This document shows positions 1 to 5,913 of a DNA stretch of 23,613 nucleotides, piece after piece; the first letter of the stretch is position 1, and the number at the start of each line of letters is the position of its first letter. The stretch is from positions 1 to 23,613 of IMG/VR virus record IMGVR_UViG_3300023500_000029; one strand, written 5' to 3'. Position numbers and translations under genes: made by a program. The DNA is from a virus. The notes under the pieces are model-generated. The model worked only from the letters and a program-made list of their open reading frames with translations. It was not told where the DNA came from and made no database searches.

Positions 1-61
1 GTTAAGTATACACCTAACGAGTTAAATATTGATGAATGAAGAGTTAATAAAAATTAATGTT

Positions 62-460
62 TTACTTGCTCTTCATCACTTCAGTTACTTTTGGGATAAT
101 CTTCTCAGCAGAACGGCCAACAACATACCCGCCAAGTCCAAGCTGGAGAAGTGTCCAAGCTTCAGGGGCTAGCCTATTGCTCAATATACCAAACGAATCA
201 AATACAACTAAAGCCAAAAATGTCAGCATTGTAATCGGCCGCCAATTTCGTTGCATCCAACTCGCGCCCTGTGCTTCCGCAACGATAATGGATTTTTGAG
301 AATCTAGGAGCTGCTTTTCCAATTCGATCGTTTTTGCGGCAATTTCATTTTGCATTACAAACATGCGGGCCCTAATCTCATTCGCCTTATCTTTGTCTTC
401 AACGAATTCAGAAACCAAATCAGCCACGGGCTTTATTAAGTTAGAAATAAATCCCAGCAT
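62..460 (-). CDS. Phage holin, 3TM (GTA-holin) family
   Basis: This 132-aa protein is likely the holin that permeabilises the inner membrane so that the lysozyme encoded two genes upstream can reach the wall. The N-terminal half is a charged amphipathic helix. It is followed by the block EAQGASWMQRNWRPITML (about 62-79), hydrophobic segments at about 76-95 and 103-118, and GGYVVGRSAEK (109-119). The SW-x-QRNWRP block and the GGY-x-x-GRS-x-EK block are typical of the 3TM/GTA holin family. The start overlaps the previous stop as TAATG, with AAAGG nine bases upstream. It is the last gene of the lysis cassette, and no clear terminator follows it in positions 1-61. The family call is from remembered motifs. 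Confidence 0.82.
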   Translation of the reverse strand: MLGFISNLIKPVADLVSEFVEDKDKANEIRARMFVMQNEIAAKTIELEKQLLDSQKSIIVAEAQGASWMQRNWRPITMLTFLALVVFDSFGILSNRLAPEAWTLLQLGLGGYVVGRSAEKIIPKVTEVMKSK

Positions 461-690
461 TATAGAATACCTTTCCCTAATATTTCAAACCATAAAAAAA
501 TCGCAAGAGCTGAAGAGAATGCTACGAAAGCAAAAACTCGCCACGAAATGCTATAATACAAGTGTGTGCTATAGCGCTCGTGATCTTCGTATTTGCAAAT
601 ACAAAACTGGCAAACTGAAACGCCAAAAGATAAAACAAAAATAAAAAGGAGAAACGTGCAAAATTCAAGACTTGACAAAAATAAAATCAT
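460..690 (-). CDS. Small two-TM membrane protein of the lysis cassette
   Basis: This is a 76-aa hydrophobic protein with two predicted membrane segments (about 2-27 and 47-70) and a polar loop with Cys and charged residues between them. The ATG overlaps the lysozyme stop as ATGA and has GGAG seven bases upstream. Its stop overlaps the holin start as TAATG, so the three genes should be translationally coupled. Position and topology suggest a holin, antiholin or inner-membrane spanin-like function. I see no spanin signature such as a long periplasmic coiled coil or a lipobox. The plus-strand ORF across this stretch is a shadow. Confidence 0.7.
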   Translation of the reverse strand: MILFLSSLEFCTFLLFIFVLSFGVSVCQFCICKYEDHERYSTHLYYSISWRVFAFVAFSSALAIFLWFEILGKGIL

Positions 691-1163
691 GAGTATGCTC
701 CGGTCTTCATCATTTCGCTTAATTCTGTAGCTCTTTCGTTAACCTGCAGCGCCCACTTCGAATCTAGCATTTCAACAGAAGTATCAGCATAGCGCCTTTC
801 TTTCAAATATTTCAGCGTTCTCTTAAATTTACGAAGCTTACCAAGGCCAAGGTTAAAGGTCATATTTACAATAACGTTTTTGCGAACGTCATCAAGGCTT
901 TCGAAGTCTATTCCTAGCCTTTTAGCACCTTGTATTGAGTTAAAAATATCATTATCCAGCAGGAAATTAGCCTCGTGACGCGTCATCGGCTCAGACTCAA
1001 AATCACGTCCCAACCCAATTCTTAGCAGTATCTTCTCAGCATTTGAAAATCCAACATCGTCAATGTTGCGACCGAATCCAATCGTTTTTTTGTTTCTTGA
1101 ACAAAGGTAAGGCTTACCTCTAAAACCTTCGTGTTTCATTAATAGCTTTTTTATTTTATTCAT
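687..1163 (-). CDS. Endolysin, T4-type lysozyme (GH24)
   Basis: This muramidase would hydrolyse the MurNAc-GlcNAc bond of peptidoglycan. The 158-aa length matches the family (T4 lysozyme is 164 aa). The catalytic block near the N-terminus gives Glu12 (KHEG), Cys21 and Thr27 (KKTIGFGRN), which is the GH24 spacing E-x8-D/C-x5-T with Cys where T4 has Asp20. P1 Lyz has the same Cys variant. The C-terminal half keeps the helix around VIVNMTFNLGLGKL (97-110) and a W-x-x-Q motif near 137-140. There is no signal peptide or SAR segment, so export should depend on a holin. The gene start has AAGGAGAG upstream, and the downstream membrane gene overlaps its stop. Confidence 0.9.
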   Translation of the reverse strand: MNKIKKLLMKHEGFRGKPYLCSRNKKTIGFGRNIDDVGFSNAEKILLRIGLGRDFESEPMTRHEANFLLDNDIFNSIQGAKRLGIDFESLDDVRKNVIVNMTFNLGLGKLRKFKRTLKYLKERRYADTSVEMLDSKWALQVNERATELSEMMKTGAYS

Positions 1164-1208
1164 AATTCTCTCCTTTTATAATTGTACGCTTTATTCTGTG
1201 GCGTTTTT

Positions 1209-1541
1209 TTATTTCACCGGAACAAATCCGAATTTACTCATTGCAAAAGCACCTATAAGCGCAACAAAAATCAATATAAAACCCTGCCCAAGCTTTCCCC
1301 AAAAACCATTAGAAAATTGATCCGTTTTTTTCATCCACGAATGCAAGAATTCACGCTCGGCATCGTAGCCCTCACCAAGCTCCTCTTTTATAACTTCACG
1401 CATGACTTCTTTAATTTCTGCACGCATGAATTTATTAGAAAGAACACCCTCTTCTTTAGCTATTTCGCGAGCAATTTCGCGCATATCTGCACGAGAGAAT
1501 TGGCTTGGAGCTTGTTGTGTGTGTGTGTTTTTTGGTGCCAT
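1209..1541 (-). CDS. Tail-anchored membrane protein, possible holin accessory
   Basis: This 110-aa protein has a long charged amphipathic helical region (about 15-70, rich in Glu, Arg and Lys and likely coiled coil) and one C-terminal membrane segment (about 84-103) ending in FGFVPVK. The start codon overlaps the upstream stop as TAATG. Its place just before the lysozyme, with two more membrane proteins after it, suggests a lysis role such as holin, antiholin or spanin component. I do not recognise a named family, and the function is inferred from context only. Confidence 0.65.
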   Translation of the reverse strand: MAPKNTHTQQAPSQFSRADMREIAREIAKEEGVLSNKFMRAEIKEVMREVIKEELGEGYDAEREFLHSWMKKTDQFSNGFWGKLGQGFILIFVALIGAFAMSKFGFVPVK

Positions 1542-1828
1542 TATTCAAATAACTCTTTGACATTAATGACAGCAGTTTCACCGCGAATTCCATCGGCCAA
1601 GCTCTGAAGCTTATAGATTCCGGCCGTGTTAAATGTTGAAGAACCTGTTGTGAATTCGATTTGAGTGTTTGCTATGCTGTTAATTGTACAGTTAACTGTT
1701 GAAATAGCCCCGTCCGGAGCCTGAATAGCGCACTTAAGAACTGTAAATATCGTCATATCTTGAAAAGTTTCAAGATTGATAACCGCACCGGCGGTATTTC
1801 TAAAAATGATAATATCTTGAAAAGCCAT
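1541..1828 (-). CDS. Small beta-rich phage protein, unknown function
   Basis: This is a 95-aa soluble protein with alternating hydrophobic strands and no membrane segment or cysteine cluster beyond two scattered Cys. It looks like a single Ig-like or beta-sandwich domain, similar in style to the decoration proteins upstream. The start is one base after the previous stop (TAG-A-ATG), with AAGGG eight bases upstream. Its own stop overlaps the next start (TAATG). It is the first gene downstream of the consensus promoter at 1893-1921. It may be a virion tip or decoration subunit, or a late accessory protein. I do not recognise it. Confidence 0.65.
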   Translation of the reverse strand: MAFQDIIIFRNTAGAVINLETFQDMTIFTVLKCAIQAPDGAISTVNCTINSIANTQIEFTTGSSTFNTAGIYKLQSLADGIRGETAVINVKELFE

Positions 1829-1829
1829 T

Positions 1830-1994
1830 CTATAAACCCTTTGGTTCTTGCCTTGAATTTACGCTAATAGTTGAATTAACCGCAGACTTCAAATTATACA
1901 CTAATTTGAGCTGGCTGTCAATGCTCAATATAGACAACACCCTTGACTTTATAGAAGTCAATGGTGTTATTCTTGAAATAACACGAACAGACAT
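1830..1994 (-). CDS. 54-aa basic hypothetical protein
   Basis: This small ORF starts MSVRVISRIT and ends PKGL. Its ATG shares its A with the stop of the preceding 47-aa ORF (TAATG), and AGGA lies eight bases upstream. It ends one base before the next gene starts. It is rich in Ser, Arg and Val, and I know no family for it. The stop/start overlap on one side and near-contact on the other argue that it is translated. Against this, the same DNA holds a perfect sigma70 promoter and a 13-bp hairpin, so part of this stretch may be regulatory and the ORF fortuitous. Confidence 0.5.
   Translation of the reverse strand: MSVRVISRITPLTSIKSRVLSILSIDSQLKLVYNLKSAVNSTISVNSRQEPKGL
1893..1921 (-). promoter_or_regulatory. 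Consensus sigma70 promoter for the lysis cassette
   Basis: TTGACA (1916-1921), 17 bases and TATAAT (1893-1898) match the consensus at all positions. The predicted start near 1886 gives a leader of about 58 bases to the 95-aa gene at 1828. A hairpin (1936-1968: two arms of 6 and 7 bp with one mismatch, five-base loop) lies just upstream of the -35 box. Confidence 0.75.
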
Positions 1995-2137
1995 TACAAA
2001 ATCCTGCTCATAATATTCACAACAGAGTGTAATTTGCTACTAATAAAAATAGCAACGACATAATCCCTAAAGGTTTGCCTTGTGAAACCTCTGGCTAAAA
2101 TCGTGCCAGTTGTATAGCCTCGCATTATTATAGACAT
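1994..2137 (-). CDS. 47-aa hypothetical protein
   Basis: This small ORF (start MSIIMRGYTT, end SRIL) begins in a TAATG overlap with the stop of the 149-aa gene and ends in a TAATG overlap with the 54-aa ORF. Together the two tiny ORFs fill the apparent 308-bp gap between larger genes. The product is basic, with a hydrophobic middle (about 26-33). Codon 5 is a second ATG that could serve as the start. No function is recognised. Confidence rests on gapless packing in a phage that packs all nearby genes this way. Confidence 0.5.
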   Translation of the reverse strand: MSIIMRGYTTGTILARGFTRQTFRDYVVAIFISSKLHSVVNIMSRIL

Positions 2138-2586
2138 TACACTTTCTCGCGTTTAAACACTTGAGATTCGGAAGGCTGTCCTGCAGCGTCAAACAGATTG
2201 AACCTAGCTATTTCTGTAGTGTTGTCTGACTTGAAAAAAATCATTTGGTTGTTAACTATTTGCCATTTACCGAGCTCTATGCCATGAATTTCAGCTACGT
2301 TATTAGCAACTGATACAAATTCAGTACGCGCCAAAATTGTGTCAGCAATCTCATCAGAGACCTCATTGTACGGTAACCTAAAAATGAATTGAATACTTGC
2401 TGAAATAGACGAAACGATTCCCCATTCCATAGCAGCCGTCATATTTATATCGGCGCGGTATACGCCGGAGATTTGACTCTCCGGCATACCTGCTGTGCTT
2501 ACGATTATATCATTAATATCATAGATGTCAATAGTTAAATCGGTTAAGCCGCTATCTGTACCGTAACGAAACGGACGAATAGCCAT
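2137..2586 (-). CDS. Tail/fibre accessory protein with Ig-like N-domain
   Basis: The N-terminal part of this 149-aa protein (about 8-50: SGLTDLTIDIYD, then SGVYRADINMT) is a small beta domain that is repeated in the next gene upstream (2591-2992). The C-terminal part (about 107-149) reads GKWQIVNNQMIFFKSDNTTE, continues with RFNLFD and ends in FKREKV, a segment I associate with small phage baseplate or tail-tip proteins. A short linker helix with Ala and Val separates the two. This is probably a virion surface or tail-tip subunit. The ribosome site is weak (GGCGGA about 12 bases upstream), so it may be coupled to the preceding gene, which ends four bases earlier. Confidence 0.65.
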   Translation of the reverse strand: MAIRPFRYGTDSGLTDLTIDIYDINDIIVSTAGMPESQISGVYRADINMTAAMEWGIVSSISASIQFIFRLPYNEVSDEIADTILARTEFVSVANNVAEIHGIELGKWQIVNNQMIFFKSDNTTEIARFNLFDAAGQPSESQVFKREKV

Positions 2587-2590
2587 TTTT

Positions 2591-2992
2591 TTAGATTAAT
2601 CCGCCGCGAGCTGAAGGAGCGTTCTGTGCTGCAAGAACCGAGTCGAGTTTATTACTAAGCGCCTCGTTCGAATCTGTTGCAGAAACAAAACCAATCCCAA
2701 CAATATCAGCCTGAGCATACGCCAAAACATTAACTGCCATCGCCTTGTCTGCGATAGGTGGATTTGATGCTACAGAATTAGCAATCAGAACGTGTACGCC
2801 GGTAACTGTAGGAGTCCAATTTCCGGTATAAACACCGGTTGTGCCGATTTCAGTCAGAACAAAATCGTTTGCCGGAATGTTTGTTGCGGCTGGATCATAT
2901 GCTGAAATAGTTAAATCTAAAAGACCAGTCTGTGTACCTTCAGAATCAAATACGACTTCAAAAATGTCATTTATTACTGCGTTTCTACTCAT
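2591..2992 (-). CDS. Ig-like decoration or fibre protein
   Basis: This 133-aa protein has the motif TGLLDLTISAYD (about 22-33) followed by a TTGVYTGNWTPT strand pair (50-61). The same arrangement is present in the neighbouring 149-aa protein, which suggests duplication. The C-terminus (about 92-133) is Ala/Asn-rich and probably helical or disordered. The start has GAGGT nine bases upstream and is the first start after an extended -10 promoter at 3033-3061. It likely encodes an external virion protein. The exact role is unknown. Confidence 0.65.
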   Translation of the reverse strand: MSRNAVINDIFEVVFDSEGTQTGLLDLTISAYDPAATNIPANDFVLTEIGTTGVYTGNWTPTVTGVHVLIANSVASNPPIADKAMAVNVLAYAQADIVGIGFVSATDSNEALSNKLDSVLAAQNAPSARGGLI

Positions 2993-3032
2993 TTCAATTT
3001 TACCTCTTTTTGTTTTTTATTTACACGCCCGT

Positions 3033-3061
3033 ATTGTACCACAATACTTAATTCAATGCAA
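3033..3061 (-). promoter_or_regulatory. Extended -10 promoter with dyad
   Basis: TTGCAT (3056-3061), 17 bases and TACAAT (3033-3038) preceded by TGG form an extended -10 type promoter. A 7-bp dyad GTATTGT-GGT-ACAATAC (3031-3047) overlaps the -10 box. It lies in the 72-bp gap before the 133-aa gene. Confidence 0.55.
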
Positions 3062-3064
3062 GGC

Positions 3065-3451
3065 TTACCTGAACCCGCCGTTGGCTGTAGTTCCGGCCGG
3101 AGCTGCTTGTGTAACTTCAACAATTCGAGAATCGCCTTCTTGCCCTATTGAGACGACAATTAAATAATTGCCCGCAGTCATTCCGTGGAGTGTTTTCAAA
3201 ATCAGGTATGAAATTGAGAACACATAAACGCCGTTTTTTATTTCGTTAGCTGTGTAGTTATTACCAACTTGAACGCCCTGCATATTGTACACCTTCAAGA
3301 CAGGATTCTGAAGCTCGGCATTTAAAAATAACACGCTTGAGTCTGTTTGGAAAATGCTCTCGTTTATATCGATTTGCTTAATTCCATAATTAGAACCCGC
3401 CGCATAAATAGGCGGGTCTAATAAAATACCCAAATCTTCGAATAAAATCAT
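3065..3451 (-). CDS. Small beta-rich structural protein, unknown
   Basis: This is a 128-aa protein with alternating hydrophobic residues. Its middle segment LKVYNMQGVQVGNNYTANEI (about 52-71) and the strand GNYLIVVSIG near 101-110 resemble an Ig-like fold. The C-terminus is an Ala/Thr/Gly tail that may be flexible. The start follows the large structural gene by one base (TAA-A-ATG) with only a weak purine-rich site, so translation is probably coupled. The context suggests a virion decoration or fibre component. No specific family is recognised. Confidence 0.6.
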   Translation of the reverse strand: MILFEDLGILLDPPIYAAGSNYGIKQIDINESIFQTDSSVLFLNAELQNPVLKVYNMQGVQVGNNYTANEIKNGVYVFSISYLILKTLHGMTAGNYLIVVSIGQEGDSRIVEVTQAAPAGTTANGGFR

Positions 3452-3452
3452 T

Positions 3453-4811
3453 TTAGTAGCTTTCTGAGAAATTCATAGAGGCGAATACATTGCCGCCTTT
3501 TAGTTGAATATCAACAACGTTCAAAGTTATGATGTCAGAAGTCAGATGATTCGCGGCCGCCGTCATTGCTAGCTTTTGAAGTGGCAAGGAAAAACCGGAG
3601 CTGCCTTTCCTTTCTGAATAACCAGAAAGCAATACGGCCCCGCCGAGCGATGCGGTGGCAGTAATATCGTACTCTGTTGCGGACTCTATATTTGCAGCAG
3701 TCCAAATGGGACCGGTCAAAACAGGATTCAAAACAACCTCCCAATAGATATTCGTGGAATCTGAAAGGAGTTGGATATCATTCACAATTGTTGAACCGTG
3801 GTATTCTAATGTTTTGAAAAGTAAGGCCGGCCTTATTGAAATTACCGGTGAGAGAATAGCAGGCGCTAATTTACCGAGTGCGCCGGTGCTAGCGCTGAAA
3901 ATCATACCAGAGTCTTCTGCTAATGAGCGACCACCTTCGGCAATAACGGAGGTATCATATTGCTCCAATGTTCCGATTCCTGTGGTTGAATCTATTTGAT
4001 AGCACACAGGAAGCGAATCGCTATGCAGCAAAGTGTGCGCAGACAGGTTTGCACCGTGGAATTCGTGGCAATAAGTGGTATGAGCGTCAATATTGAAACC
4101 GACACGAATTTCACCGGCACCCATGCCTTGAACTTCTACTACGACGATTTGAACCTTTGTCAAATCAAGAGTAAAACCGGAAGTGCCGAAGCCATCGAGC
4201 TTGTCAACATTCCACAGGCTCTGCGGGATTACTGTCTCAACAACTACACCCGTAACGCTTGAGCGCACAACAAACGAATTTGTAATGCCGTCATTCATAA
4301 AAAACACGCCGTTAAAATCATCAAAATAACCTACGCGCCTCACTGTACCAGCAGCCGAGCCTATGTTTGCAGTTAAATATGCAAGATTTGGCTTACCGGC
4401 TTGATATTTGAAATGTTCGTGCGATACTCTCGTAACACTCTGACCTGCCGCAACTGTTAGAGCGGCCGCCGATTCTGCCGGTAAATGAGTAACCGTGCCC
4501 GTGTTTAGTATGGGGCCATCTCCCCACAATTGCAGGCGTAGGTCATATTCTAGAACACTCTCGAACATAGTATACGGAGCAGAAGCCCGCTCTCTCCCAA
4601 ACAAATCGCGGTCTGAAACAACACGCCCGCCAACAGCGGTCTGATTTTCAACAGTAACAACTAGAGGGTTGGTAACTCCGCCGATATGCTCGCCAGATTC
4701 TCCCAATACCGCAACGCCTTGCGCGTGTTCTCCAGTTGATAGCTTCTGCGTAGATAGATCGTCACCAGTCAGAACGACGGGTCTTTTTACTGAACTAGGG
4801 GTTAGTGCCAT
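3453..4811 (-). CDS. Large virion structural protein, tail fibre/appendage
   Basis: This 452-aa beta-rich protein contains a block (about 200-275) with the order LWNVDKLDGFGTSGFTLDLT, then VQIVVVEVQGMGAGEIRVGF, then YCHEFHGAN and LPVCYQI. I recall very similar blocks (LDGTGPSG..LD.TK, GVGRVRFGF, YVHEFNHAN, LPVRYEI) in virion proteins of several unrelated phages and viruses. It is probably a fibre or capsid appendage protein. The start has GGAG eight bases upstream, and a TTGACT-17-TATAAT promoter lies inside the end of the preceding gene. It overlaps that gene by 10 bases. There is no sign of enzymatic residues. Receptor binding is inference. Confidence 0.72.
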   Translation of the reverse strand: MALTPSSVKRPVVLTGDDLSTQKLSTGEHAQGVAVLGESGEHIGGVTNPLVVTVENQTAVGGRVVSDRDLFGRERASAPYTMFESVLEYDLRLQLWGDGPILNTGTVTHLPAESAAALTVAAGQSVTRVSHEHFKYQAGKPNLAYLTANIGSAAGTVRRVGYFDDFNGVFFMNDGITNSFVVRSSVTGVVVETVIPQSLWNVDKLDGFGTSGFTLDLTKVQIVVVEVQGMGAGEIRVGFNIDAHTTYCHEFHGANLSAHTLLHSDSLPVCYQIDSTTGIGTLEQYDTSVIAEGGRSLAEDSGMIFSASTGALGKLAPAILSPVISIRPALLFKTLEYHGSTIVNDIQLLSDSTNIYWEVVLNPVLTGPIWTAANIESATEYDITATASLGGAVLLSGYSERKGSSGFSLPLQKLAMTAAANHLTSDIITLNVVDIQLKGGNVFASMNFSESY

Positions 4812-5329
4812 TGTGTTTTCTCCATAGCTTTATTGTTAAAATTATTTGATTCTGAATTATATACATGTAGGTGCCGAAAGTCAAGAGGATAACCTGAAAA
4901 CGATTTTTTTTTGTTGTGTAACTTCATGCATTTAATTATAGTATGCGCGTTGATTCTTCCTGTTTTTTCTATTGACATCCCTGCCTTATTGAGTATACTA
5001 GCAACTGCTTTAAAGCAATAAATATCACCTTCGCTATTTTTAACGTATGCCTTTATTGTGCTATACGAAAACCTTTTGCATTTTAAAATCATTGTCTCAA
5101 TTTCTTCATGAATATCATATCGCACACTGTTCGATATATCAAACAGGGATATTTTTCTGTTTACATCTATGTCCTCGATTCTTCCAATGCAAGAAAAATC
5201 GCCGTCGATTGCATCGTATACTGCTCCGTTTATGACTATTGCGGCGTGAGAATATTTTGAGAGCGTTAAAACGCTTATCAAAACGCTAATTAAACAATTC
5301 CATTTTGTGTGGAACAAAATCAATTGCAT
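4802..5329 (-). CDS. Possible permuted papain-fold (YiiX-like) hydrolase
   Basis: This 175-aa protein begins with a strand and helix (LILFHTK, then a hydrophobic helix about 12-23) leading into KYSHAAIVINGAVYDA (25-40). Further on, GDIYCFKAVASILNKAG (101-117) follows. In YiiX/DUF830-type and LRAT-like permuted NlpC/P60 domains the catalytic His sits in an SH-x-x-I strand and the Cys comes later at the start of a helix. Here His28 and Cys105 would fill those roles. A tail-borne cysteine peptidase or acyl-hydrolase would suit cell-wall entry or ligand processing. The N-terminal helix could instead be a membrane anchor. The ribosome site is weak (AGG nine bases upstream), and the ORF starts two bases after the previous stop. 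Confidence 0.6.
   Translation of the reverse strand: MQLILFHTKWNCLISVLISVLTLSKYSHAAIVINGAVYDAIDGDFSCIGRIEDIDVNRKISLFDISNSVRYDIHEEIETMILKCKRFSYSTIKAYVKNSEGDIYCFKAVASILNKAGMSIEKTGRINAHTIIKCMKLHNKKKSFSGYPLDFRHLHVYNSESNNFNNKAMEKTQWH
4856..4884 (-). promoter_or_regulatory. Sigma70-like promoter for the 452-aa structural gene
   Basis: TTGACT (4879-4884), 17 bases, TATAAT (4856-4861) lie inside the 3' end of the putative hydrolase gene, about 45 bases before the ATG at 4811. Confidence 0.62.
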
Positions 5330-5331
5330 AA

Positions 5332-5841
5332 TTATATGCCTAAACTGAAAACCCTCACCGTAGCTGCAGGGTTTAAAATATCGAAATTTTTCACAGAAAT
5401 ATCTGTAAGGGTTTCGGCTACTGGCTGAACAGTAACTGGATTGGCATCAATAACAGAAATGAACGAGCCAAGGTTAATGGTTGCAAATGGTTTTGAGTGA
5501 ATAAGTACAGCAGTTGACAGGGCGGCCAATACAGACGTGGTCTGCCAGTTCAATATAAGCCCGTTACCCAGCAAGATATGCCCAGATTGAGCGGTGGAAA
5601 CATCTGATGAATTCAACGAGTCTGTTGTTACTGTTGAAAAAACAGGAGAGCCTGCTACCATTTTCATAATTTGTCCCGCAGTTCCGGCAGGAATTTCAAC
5701 CGCATCGCCATTGCTGTCAATCTTTACGATAGATTCTGCATTAAGCAGTAAATTATCGCCTTGAATTAGGTACCTGTCAAGCTCTGTACCTGATACTGGG
5801 TTCCCATTTATTTCTTTTTGTGAAAACGATATTCTCGGCAT
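5332..5841 (-). CDS. Putative tail fibre / fibre-tip protein
   Basis: This 169-aa protein starts MPRISFSQKEINGNPVSG, followed by a short beta-repeat region (about 25-110) and a C-terminal strand-rich end (PAATVRVFSLGI). The IPAGTAGQIMKMVAGSPVFS pattern (about 50-69) is common in phage fibre shafts, where repeated short phrases describe a trimeric fibre attached after the hub gene. GAGG lies nine bases upstream of the ATG, and a TTGACT-16-TATAAT promoter overlaps the stop of the preceding gene. The receptor-binding role is inferred from place and composition. Confidence 0.6.
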   Translation of the reverse strand: MPRISFSQKEINGNPVSGTELDRYLIQGDNLLLNAESIVKIDSNGDAVEIPAGTAGQIMKMVAGSPVFSTVTTDSLNSSDVSTAQSGHILLGNGLILNWQTTSVLAALSTAVLIHSKPFATINLGSFISVIDANPVTVQPVAETLTDISVKNFDILNPAATVRVFSLGI

Positions 5842-5885
5842 TTTATTATTCCTCTGCTTTAATTTGCTTTTTTTGGAGTCCTTGC

Positions 5886-5913
5886 ATTATACAGGAATCT
5901 CAAGAATAGTCAA
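5886..5913 (-). promoter_or_regulatory. Sigma70-like promoter for the fibre gene
   Basis: TTGACT (5908-5913), 16 bases, TATAAT (5886-5891) lie over the end of the hub gene, and the TAA stop of the hub is part of the -10 box. The fibre gene starts at 5841. Confidence 0.6.

Noticed and set aside
1-61. Terminator after the holin gene
   Set aside because: Only a weak AT hairpin (TTAAT...ATTAA) and two GAGTTAA copies are seen. This is not enough for a call.
363-644. Plus-strand ORF across the two-TM membrane gene
   Set aside because: The minus-strand gene has ATGA and TAATG joins and a GGAG site. The plus ORF has no ribosome site and would be isolated on the opposite strand.
1182-1607. Plus-strand ORF of 141 aa
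   Set aside because: It is antisense to the coupled 110-aa gene. It has no ribosome site and a composition typical of a shadow frame.
1936-1968. Hairpin as an intrinsic terminator
   Set aside because: No T-run follows either arm on the minus strand, and it lies in the middle of a coupled gene chain.
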